From MGOM01 sp035455265 (GTDB lineage: Bacteria; Chloroflexota; Anaerolineae; Anaerolineales; E44-bin32), in assembly GCA_035455265.1 (NCBI GenBank), contig DATIFK010000232.1, positions 1 through 31,414 on the forward strand: a DNA stretch of 31,414 nt, in the 5' to 3' direction. The notes under the pieces were generated by a model. The model worked only from the letters and a program-made list of their open reading frames with translations. It did no database searches and was not told the origin of the DNA. The position numbers were made by a program, and so were the translations under genes. This document shows positions 22,431 to 28,890 of this stretch, in pieces (positions within the stretch are counted from its first letter, which is position 1; every line of letters begins with the position of its first letter).

Positions 22431-24077
22431 TCAGCCGGCCGGCAGGGAGACCGTGATGAGTGTACCCGCGGGCGTCTGGTCATGCCACAACGCGCCGCCC
22501 AGGCTCTCCGTCACCAGACGGACCTCGCCCATCGTCAGGCCGGGCCCCAATTCGCCGGCGGTCGCCACGACATGGTCGGCGGTCAGGGCCCGGATGGTGT
22601 CGGGCGAGAGGCCGGAACTGGTATCGGCGACGGTCACGGAAAGCCACGGGCCGTCGGTCAGCTCGATGTAGCTGGGCGGCGTGATGCCGTCGCTGTGGCC
22701 GTCGCGGACGGTGAAGGTGTGGGCATCGATCACCACGCGGCCTTGCTGCGTGCGCCGGATGGCTGCCGCCGTGAGGCCGCCGACGATTTGCAGGATTCGG
22801 CCGCGGTCGCCGGGCACAAGGGGCAGTCCGGGAGCAATGTCGGCGTTCAGCTCGAGCCCGCGCCGGGCTGCGATCGGTCCGAGTTCGCCGGCCACCTGAC
22901 GGATCAGCCGAGGGATGTCGACCAGGTTGTGGGCGGAATCCTCTTCGGCCGGGACCGGCGCCGGCTGGGCCCGCTGTTGGCGAATCTCTCCCAACACGGC
23001 GCGGATCTCCCGCTGAAGCGCCGGGCCGGCGCTCACCGGTCCGCTGGACAGCGCCTCGAGCAGCGTGGCCGCGCGGTCGACCGTGTCGAGCAGGGCCGGC
23101 GGAGCGGCCTCCTCCGGCAACGGCGGCGCCGGCTGGGCCTGTTGAGCGGACCGCGCTTGCTCCATCAAATCGGCGTGCTCGATGGCAACACCCGCCCAGT
23201 CGGCCAGCGAGCTGAGGACCGTGAGGTGCTGTTCGTTGAAGGCGCGCGGCGCCAGGCGGTTGTAGATACCGAGAACGCCGACAATCTCGTTGCGAACCCG
23301 GATTGGCACCTTGATCAGCGACTGGACGAGGAATCCGGTTTGCACCTTGACCTGCCCGCCCTCCAGGGAGGGCTGCCGCATCACCGGCAGGCCGGTCTGG
23401 AAGACCTGGCCGACAAGCGTGTCGCTGACGCGCAGCTTCTGCAGGACCGCCTCGCGTTCGCCGGCCTGCTTGCTGGCCCGCAGACTCAGTTCGTTCGTGT
23501 CGCGGTCGGCCAGGTAGATATTGGCCTCTTCGGCGTCGGTGACGAACACGGCGGCTTCGACCACCCGCGCCAGGACGGCCTCGAGGTCGCCCAGGGAGGC
23601 CACGGCGCGCCCGATCTCGCTCAGCAGGCGCATCTCCTCGGTGCGACGCCGCGACTGCTCGCGCAGCGCCTCGAGCCGGCGCGACAGCGATTTCGTGTTG
23701 CTTTCCGACGAACGGCTCTCCGCCAGATCGAGGATGGCCTGGACCAGGTCGACCGGGCGGTAAGGTTTGAGCAGGACGTCGGCGACGTTCAGGTGGAAGA
23801 GTTCGCGCAAGCGGGAAGGCGGTACGTGGGCCGCCAGAACGACGGCCGGCGCCTCGTCACCCTTCTCACGGCGGGAGCGCAGGCCGGCCAGCGGGTCGCC
23901 GCGCAGCTGGGTGACGTCGACCAGCAGTACGTCGACGGCGGGCGCCTTGGCGTCCTCCGTCCAAGCTTCGATACCCGCCGGAATGAGGATGCGTTCCGCC
24001 AGGGATTGGGCGTTGCTTTCAACATCGGCAACGACGAGGACTCGGGGCGGCGTGCGCCGCTCAGTGGGTGCCGTCAT
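22431..24077 (-). CDS. Receiver-GAF protein with histidine-kinase-like C-terminus lacking the phospho-His
   Basis: 548 residues from ATG 24077. An N-terminal response-regulator receiver (about 11-125) has the acidic pocket (Asp18/Glu20), phospho-acceptor Asp54 (LLVDVTQ) and the conserved Lys104 (LLKPY). A coiled-coil linker (125-155) and a GAF domain (about 155-310) follow. Then come an Ala/Pro/Gln linker and an HATPase_c-like domain (about 395-548). No HisKA H-box (HELRTPL-type) is present before it. The N-box lacks its Asn ('ILQIVGGLTAAAI') and the G1 box is 'VADTSSGLS' instead of DxGxGI. It looks like a histidine-kinase relative that has lost phosphotransfer and perhaps ATP binding, leaving a phosphorylatable receiver and a GAF sensor. 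Confidence 0.87.
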   Translation of the reverse strand: MTAPTERRTPPRVLVVADVESNAQSLAERILIPAGIEAWTEDAKAPAVDVLLVDVTQLRGDPLAGLRSRREKGDEAPAVVLAAHVPPSRLRELFHLNVADVLLKPYRPVDLVQAILDLAESRSSESNTKSLSRRLEALREQSRRRTEEMRLLSEIGRAVASLGDLEAVLARVVEAAVFVTDAEEANIYLADRDTNELSLRASKQAGEREAVLQKLRVSDTLVGQVFQTGLPVMRQPSLEGGQVKVQTGFLVQSLIKVPIRVRNEIVGVLGIYNRLAPRAFNEQHLTVLSSLADWAGVAIEHADLMEQARSAQQAQPAPPLPEEAAPPALLDTVDRAATLLEALSSGPVSAGPALQREIRAVLGEIRQQRAQPAPVPAEEDSAHNLVDIPRLIRQVAGELGPIAARRGLELNADIAPGLPLVPGDRGRILQIVGGLTAAAIRRTQQGRVVIDAHTFTVRDGHSDGITPPSYIELTDGPWLSVTVADTSSGLSPDTIRALTADHVVATAGELGPGLTMGEVRLVTESLGGALWHDQTPAGTLITVSLPAG

Positions 24078-24116
24078 CGTGGGCCGTGCCTCCCACGCCG
24101 GGCCGACTCGACGAAA

Positions 24117-24422
24117 TCAGGTGCGCTTGCGCGGCCCTGCCGGAGGTCGAGTTCGGCTGAAGGTTGGCCGGCGACCGGTGCGCCGAGGCCGACGGCGGTT
24201 GAAGCGGTCGCTCTCGAGCATGGCCCGCAGCTCGGCGAGGGCGGCCTGGTCATATTCCCGTCGCCCGCAGACGTCGCACACCCACGCGGGGAAATCGGGG
24301 ACCGCCACAGGGCGGCCATACGCGTGGGAGAAGTACGAGACATGGGCCGGACGCAAGGCCCCCACCTGGCATTCCGGGCAGGGGTACGTCGGTTCGGGCT
24401 TGGCGGACGCTGGCCCGGTCAT
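24117..24422 (-). CDS. YgiT-type zinc-finger protein, solitary
   Basis: 101 residues from ATG 24422, starting 16 bases after the lepB stop. The N-terminal half is a YgiT/MqsA-like zinc finger: 'YPCPECQVGAL' and, 33 residues later, 'WVCDVCGRREYD', giving two CxxC pairs, with 'VPDFPAWVC' between them as in the family. Instead of the helix-turn-helix domain of MqsA antitoxins, it ends in a strongly basic tail (RRRPRRTGRRPTFSR... PRKRT). No toxin gene of the HigB or MqsR type is next to it. The likely role is nucleic-acid or protein binding; this is inference from the charge. Ribosome-site support is weak. Confidence 0.8.
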   Translation of the reverse strand: MTGPASAKPEPTYPCPECQVGALRPAHVSYFSHAYGRPVAVPDFPAWVCDVCGRREYDQAALAELRAMLESDRFNRRRPRRTGRRPTFSRTRPPAGPRKRT

Positions 24423-24438
24423 AGGCCGGATTCTAGCA

Positions 24439-25041
24439 CTACTCGCCTGCCGCCACGGCGGTGTCGAAGTGCGGGATCCAACCCATCTGATCGGGAGGCC
24501 AATACACCAGAACAGCCTTGCCGATGACCTCCCGCAGGGGTAGCGGCCCCCAGTTCTGTGAGTCCGAGGAGTTGTTGCGATTGTCCCCCAGCACGAAGAG
24601 CTCGCCCTCCGGCACCTGCCACTCGCCCTCGTAACGCGGCGCAGCGGCGATGTACGGTTCGTCGAGGAGCTGCCCATTGACCGACACCTGGCCACTGTGC
24701 ACGGCGATCGTGTCACCCGGCAGGCCGACGACGCGCTTGATGAAACGCCGCTCCTCGTCGAGCGGAAAACGGAAGACGATGATGTCCCCGCGGTCCGGAG
24801 ACTGCCAGCGGTAGGCCAGCCGGTAGACCACGACCAGCTCGCCGTCTTGAAGGGTCGGCTCCATGCTGTTGCCTTCGACGCGTATGCGGGCCGTAACCAG
24901 ATTGACGACGAAGAACAGCATGGCGGCGACGACGAGCGTTTGCAGGATTTCGAGCAGGCCGCGCAGCCAGCGGGCAGCCAGGCCGGAGGCGGAAGCGCCC
25001 CCGGAGGGGGGCGCGAGGGTGTCGTTCTGGGGCTCGTGCAC
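24439..25041 (-). CDS. lepB: Signal peptidase I
   Basis: Catalytic Ser59 is in 'EGNSMEPTL' and general-base Lys102 in 'RRFIKRVVGLPGD' (numbered from GTG 25041). The S26 boxes 'DGELVVVYRLAY', 'RGDIIVF' and 'LGDNRNNSSDSQNWGPL' are complete. One N-terminal membrane helix (about 25-50) anchors the catalytic domain outside. It removes signal peptides from exported proteins, including the lipoprotein-free exports seen in this window. The start is the GTG at 25041: a minus-strand TATAAT at 25053-25048 ends 6 bases before it, implying a leaderless transcript. A longer frame from GTG 25065 (208 residues) would place that TATAAT inside the gene and has no spaced Shine-Dalgarno. Confidence 0.93.
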   Translation of the reverse strand: MHEPQNDTLAPPSGGASASGLAARWLRGLLEILQTLVVAAMLFFVVNLVTARIRVEGNSMEPTLQDGELVVVYRLAYRWQSPDRGDIIVFRFPLDEERRFIKRVVGLPGDTIAVHSGQVSVNGQLLDEPYIAAAPRYEGEWQVPEGELFVLGDNRNNSSDSQNWGPLPLREVIGKAVLVYWPPDQMGWIPHFDTAVAAGE

Positions 25042-25047
25042 GAGGCG

Positions 25048-25053
25048 ATTATA
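25048..25053 (-). promoter_or_regulatory. -10 element (TATAAT) for lepB, probable leaderless start
   Basis: Minus-strand TATAAT followed by CGCCTC and then GTG. With the usual 6-7 base distance, transcription would begin at or next to the start codon. No -35 consensus is seen; the region upstream is the palindromic element. Confidence 0.5.
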
Positions 25054-25068
25054 AGCCCTAGGCACCCC

Positions 25069-25364
25069 CTATGGTCCCCCCCCAAAGGGGGGACGGCGGG
25101 GGGCACATTTGCCCCCGCACCCCTTGACATGGCGACCATTCGCAGCCGTGAGAATCACATGGGCCTGCGGCCGCGTGATTCGGTCGCCTGACCTCTTGGC
25201 ATCCGGCGGCCATCCTTCCTTAGTCTCAAGGATGTCTGGCACAAGAACCCCAACGGGTGCACTGCCCTCGTCCTCTGGGCCGCGGGGCCAAGCCATTAGC
25301 AAGAGGGATTGAAGGGGGGACAGCTTGAGTCCCGCTTGAGTCCCCCCTTCAGGGGGGACCATAG
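25069..25364. repeat. 296-bp palindrome-bounded element between der and lepB
   Basis: CTATGGTCCCCCC (25069-25081) and GGGGGGACCATAG (25352-25364) are perfect 13-bp terminal inverted repeats. Each end is itself a hairpin (GTCCCCCC...GGGGGGAC). Inside are GGGGGCA/TGCCCCC (25099-25116), a two-part stem GGCGACC/GGTCGCC (25131-25137 with 25182-25188) enclosing GAATCAC/GTGATTC (25152-25158 with 25175-25181), CATCCTT/AAGGATG (25211-25234), and GAAGGGGGGAC/GTCCCCCCTTC (25311-25321 with 25340-25350). No transposase or supported ORF; no target-site duplication is evident. It fills the 310-base gene-free space. Confidence 0.75.
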
Positions 25365-25375
25365 CGGAGTCGATC

Positions 25376-26731
25376 TCATCGCCGTGAGCGGAACGCCAAC
25401 CTGAGCGGGGTCCCGGTGAAGCCGTACGCCTCCCGGAGACGGTTCTCGAGGTAACGCTTGTAGGTGAAGTGGACGAGCAAGGGATCGTTGACGTGAAACA
25501 GGAACGTCGGCGGATCGCTGCGGACTTGCGCGGCGTAGAGAATCTTCAATGGGCGTCCGCCTCGGCCGGGCGCGGCGTGACGATCGACGGCCTCCTGGAC
25601 GAGACGGTTGAGCTCGCCCGTCGGGATGCGCCGCAACCGCTCTTCCTGAACCCGTAGCGCCATCGGCAAGATCTGAGACGTCCGCTGGCCCGTCCGCGCC
25701 GAGACGAACATCACCGGGACGAAATCGAAGAAGTTCAGATCGGCGCGCAACCGTTCGGCGTAAGCCGGCATGGTGTGGGCGTCCTTGGGCACCAGGTCCC
25801 ATTTGTTGACCAGGACCACGGCGCTCTTGGCCTTGTCCAGCACGAGGCCGGCGATGTGCGCGTCCTGGGCGGTCACGCCCTCAAGTCCGTCGAGCACCAG
25901 CAGCACGACGTCGGCGCGGTCGATGGCCTTGAGGGCGCGCAGGACGGAGTACTTCTCGACCCCCGGGGCGATGTGGCCGCGGCGGCGAATGCCGGCCGTG
26001 TCGATCAGCGTGATGGGGGTGCCGTGGTAGGTCAGGTGGGTATCGACGGCGTCGCGCGTCGTCCCTGGAAGCGGAGACACCAGCACGCGCTCCTCACCCA
26101 GCAATCGATTGAGCAGACTCGACTTGCCGACGTTGGGCCGGCCGACGATGGCGATGGGCAGGCCCTCGTCGTCTGGCTCGGCGCCCGCCTCCGGTGCGGC
26201 GCCAAGGGCGCCAACCAATCGGTCGAGCAGATCCCCGATGCCCAGCCCGTGCAGGGCGCTGACCGGCAGGGGGTCGCCCATGCCCAGCTCGTAGAACTCG
26301 ACGGCGCGCGATCGCGACTCGGGCGAGTCGCACTTGTTGACGACCAGGAAGATGGGCGGCGGGGAGGGGAGACGGCGAAGCAGCCCGGCCACCTCATGAT
26401 CGGCCGGTGTCGGGCCGTCCACTCCGTCGACGAGGAAGACGACGGCGTCGGCTTCCGCCGAGGCCTGCTGCGCCTGAAGGCGAATGGCGTCGACGTAGTC
26501 GGCCGAGTCCAGCGATAGAGGTTCACGGCCGCGGCCGGCGCGCGGGTCGATGCCTCCGGTGTCGACGATATCGAAGGCGACGCCGTTCCAAATCGCTTCC
26601 GCCACCAGGCGATCGCGTGTCGTCCCCGGTCGGTCGTCCACGACCGCCAGGCGCTCGCCGGCGAGGCGATTGAAGAGGGTGGACTTGCCGACGTTCGGCC
26701 GGCCCACCAACGCGACGACGGGTTTGCTCAT
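25376..26731 (-). CDS. der: Ribosome-associated GTPase Der (EngA)
   Basis: 451 residues from ATG 26731, six bases after the stop of cdaR. Tandem GTPase domains: first P-loop GRPNVGKST (10-18), 'DTGG' G3 (57-60) and NKCD G4 (132-135); second P-loop GRPNVGKSS (197-205), 'DTAGIRRRG' and NKWD. The C-terminal KH-like domain contains 'LKILYAAQVRSDPPTFLFHVNDP' and ends in the family 'TGTPLRLAFR' motif. Der acts in late 50S ribosomal subunit assembly. Length and order are standard. Confidence 0.98.
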   Translation of the reverse strand: MSKPVVALVGRPNVGKSTLFNRLAGERLAVVDDRPGTTRDRLVAEAIWNGVAFDIVDTGGIDPRAGRGREPLSLDSADYVDAIRLQAQQASAEADAVVFLVDGVDGPTPADHEVAGLLRRLPSPPPIFLVVNKCDSPESRSRAVEFYELGMGDPLPVSALHGLGIGDLLDRLVGALGAAPEAGAEPDDEGLPIAIVGRPNVGKSSLLNRLLGEERVLVSPLPGTTRDAVDTHLTYHGTPITLIDTAGIRRRGHIAPGVEKYSVLRALKAIDRADVVLLVLDGLEGVTAQDAHIAGLVLDKAKSAVVLVNKWDLVPKDAHTMPAYAERLRADLNFFDFVPVMFVSARTGQRTSQILPMALRVQEERLRRIPTGELNRLVQEAVDRHAAPGRGGRPLKILYAAQVRSDPPTFLFHVNDPLLVHFTYKRYLENRLREAYGFTGTPLRLAFRSRR

Positions 26732-26737
26732 CAGGGC

Positions 26738-27976
26738 CTACGGTATCGGTGTGGGGGTCCCGAACGGCGTCCGACTGATCGTGACCTCGATCAGGTCGGG
26801 GATGATGGTCTGGACCCGCACGGCGCTCGGCAGGACGATCGACTCCGGAGCCACTTGATGCACGCCAGGCTGGAGCCCCTGCAGGTCGAGGATGATCCTG
26901 ACGTCCTCCGGCCGCAGCTGCTCGAGCACCGGAAGGGATCCGGTCAGGATGACGCTGATGTGTTCCACCGACGGCCGGGCGAACAATCCACTTTCCAGGC
27001 CCACCACTTCCACCTCGCGGGAAATGGTGAGGGAGCTCTGGATGGGAGCGATGGTGACCTGGACCAGCACCGACTGCTCGTCGACAAGGGAAAAGCCGCC
27101 GGGCAGGGCCAGGCTGACGCGGCGCTCGATGCTCTGGCTCGCTCCGTCCAGCGAGATCGCCTCGGTCTGGACGAATCCCGGCAGCGCTTCCACGGCGCTC
27201 GGGCTGGAGGCGAAGACCGTCACGGTGGGTGGAGAGACGCTCATGTTGGTGACGTAGTAGCCGGGAAGGACTTGGCCGGTGACCAGCGGGATGACGGCCA
27301 CCGACCGGTAGCCGCCGGGAAGTGCGATGGGCACTTCGACGGAGACCTGGCTCGGGGTGAGCGTGACGCCGCGGACGTCGATACCCGCCGCGTTGCGGGG
27401 CACCAGCTCGACCGTCCGCAGCACGATGGAATCCTGGCCCGCCAAGGGGACCCTGGCGACAGCCTCGACCACCTCGCCCACGTTCGAGGCCGGCCCGGAG
27501 ACGGTGACCTGTTGCGTCGAGGTCGTGGCATCCCCGAGGCGGTAGCGAGTGGCGGGTTCACCGGTGACCTCGATGCGCACGGGCACTGCCCGCGTGGCTT
27601 GCTGTTCGATGGTGACGTTGATGGAGGCCGGATCGACGCTCCGCACGCGGGCCGACGAGATCTTGACGGAGGCCCGGACGACCACGCTATGGGTCCCGGC
27701 CCCGAGACCCTGCAAATCGACCTGGACGTGCAGATCGTCGGCCGTCAGGCCGGTCCACACCGACGCAGGTGCGCGCAGGGATACCGTGGCCTCGGTCGGC
27801 AGGTTGCCCGTTGTGACGAAGCCGTCCGATGGGCCGAGGTATTCGATGGCGACCGCATCGGGGAAGAGGCCCTCCTCGATCGGATCGCTGGAGTTGACGC
27901 CGGCCAGCCAGACGACGAGCGAAAGGATGAAGGCCAGGATGAGAGGCTCGGCGTTTTCAGAGAGCCAGCGAGGCAT
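26738..27976 (-). CDS. cdaR: CdaR/YbbR-domain regulator of diadenylate cyclase
   Basis: 412 residues from ATG 27976, 9 bases after cdaA. A single N-terminal membrane helix ('PLILAFILSLVVWLAGV', about 11-27) is followed by four YbbR-type beta-rich repeats, recognisable by recurrent 'VxVxIxxxGxPATRYRLGDATTSTQQVTVSGP' and 'LPGGYRSVAVIPLVTGQVLPGYYV' patterns. The C-terminal tail is TPFGTPTPIP. In Firmicutes the homologue binds CdaA and regulates c-di-AMP synthesis, and gene order here (cdaA-cdaR) is conserved. The usual third gene, glmM, is absent; der follows instead. Confidence 0.93.
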   Translation of the reverse strand: MPRWLSENAEPLILAFILSLVVWLAGVNSSDPIEEGLFPDAVAIEYLGPSDGFVTTGNLPTEATVSLRAPASVWTGLTADDLHVQVDLQGLGAGTHSVVVRASVKISSARVRSVDPASINVTIEQQATRAVPVRIEVTGEPATRYRLGDATTSTQQVTVSGPASNVGEVVEAVARVPLAGQDSIVLRTVELVPRNAAGIDVRGVTLTPSQVSVEVPIALPGGYRSVAVIPLVTGQVLPGYYVTNMSVSPPTVTVFASSPSAVEALPGFVQTEAISLDGASQSIERRVSLALPGGFSLVDEQSVLVQVTIAPIQSSLTISREVEVVGLESGLFARPSVEHISVILTGSLPVLEQLRPEDVRIILDLQGLQPGVHQVAPESIVLPSAVRVQTIIPDLIEVTISRTPFGTPTPIP

Positions 27977-27985
27977 ACGGACGTC

Positions 27986-28867
27986 CTACGTGTCGCTCGG
28001 GGCCTCGGCCCGGCGGCGCCGGGGACGGCCCAGAAACCGCTCGAGCCAGGCGGGCAGAGGGCGAACCGGTCGCGGGCGGTAGAAGGCGAGCAGGATGTTG
28101 CGCAGCCGGGAGGAATCCAACCGGCGAATCATCCGGCCGTTGTGGGCGACGGAAACAGACCCGGTTTCCTCCGACACGACGACCGCCACGGCATCACTGA
28201 CCTCGCTGATCCCCAGGGCGGCGCGGTGGCGCAGACCCATCTGGCGGTCGCGGGCGCGCGACAGGGTGCCGCTGGCGGAGAGCGGCATCACGCACGCCGC
28301 GGCAGCGATGCGCTCGCCCCGGACGATCACCGCCCCGTCATGCAGCGGCGTGTTGACGTGGAAGATCTGCAGCAGGAGCTCGGACGAAAGTAGCGCGTCC
28401 AGGGTCACCCCGGTTTCGAGGTATTCGTCCAGACGCGTTTCGCGCTCGATGACGATCAGTCCACCGATGGAGCGGTCGGACAGGCGTTGGGCGCCGGAGG
28501 TGATCGCCTCCAGCGAGCGCTCGACGTCGCTCGGGGCGGCCGAGAGGGGGAACATCAGGCCGGCGCGGCCCAGGCGGTCGAGGGCGCGCCGGATTTCGGG
28601 GGCGAAGATGACCGGCACCGCCACCAGCATCGCCGGCAGGGCCGTGCGCAGGAGCCAGCTGAAACCCGGCAGCGGCAGCAGGCTGGCCAGGATGACGATC
28701 AGGATGACGAGCAGCACGATGCCGCGCAACATGCCGAAGGCCTGCGTGCCCCGCAGCAGCCGCAGCACGACGAAGAACGCGGCGGTGACCAGGAGCAGAT
28801 CGACGACGCTGATCCAGGTCAGGCGCTGGAGGTAGAAGCCGATGTCGGAGAAGAGGGTTCCCACCAT
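27986..28867 (-). CDS. cdaA: Diadenylate cyclase CdaA (DisA_N domain)
   Basis: 293 residues from ATG 28867. Three N-terminal membrane helices (about 20-92) precede the DAC domain. The catalytic DGA is at 177-179 in 'NTPLHDGAVIV' and RHR at 213-215 in 'MGLRHRAALGISE'. The usual GTRHRAA is GLRHRAA here, a Thr-to-Leu change next to the active site. The basic C-terminal tail is rich in Arg. It makes the second messenger c-di-AMP from two ATP at the membrane, which in most bacteria controls potassium and osmolyte balance. It is followed by cdaR and preceded by the TPR gene after 23 bases. Confidence 0.96.
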   Translation of the reverse strand: MVGTLFSDIGFYLQRLTWISVVDLLLVTAAFFVVLRLLRGTQAFGMLRGIVLLVILIVILASLLPLPGFSWLLRTALPAMLVAVPVIFAPEIRRALDRLGRAGLMFPLSAAPSDVERSLEAITSGAQRLSDRSIGGLIVIERETRLDEYLETGVTLDALLSSELLLQIFHVNTPLHDGAVIVRGERIAAAACVMPLSASGTLSRARDRQMGLRHRAALGISEVSDAVAVVVSEETGSVSVAHNGRMIRRLDSSRLRNILLAFYRPRPVRPLPAWLERFLGRPRRRRAEAPSDT

Positions 28868-28890
28868 CGTCCGTCACGGCCTGTCCGGCC

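Noticed and set aside
24117..24422. YgiT-type protein as the antitoxin of a toxin-antitoxin pair
   Set aside because: No toxin-sized gene is adjacent; neighbours are lepB and a signalling gene on the same strand.
22125..24527. 800-codon plus-strand frame opposite the receiver-GAF gene
   Set aside because: Gln/Arg/Gly/Asp-rich antisense shadow of a real gene with clear domains on the minus strand.
25069..25362. 97-codon minus-strand ORF inside the palindromic element
   Set aside because: It begins in the terminal inverted repeat, has no ribosome site and translates hairpins; better explained as a non-coding repeat.
26855..28393. 512-codon plus-strand frame opposite cdaR and cdaA
   Set aside because: Antisense shadow; cdaA and cdaR carry conserved active-site and domain patterns.
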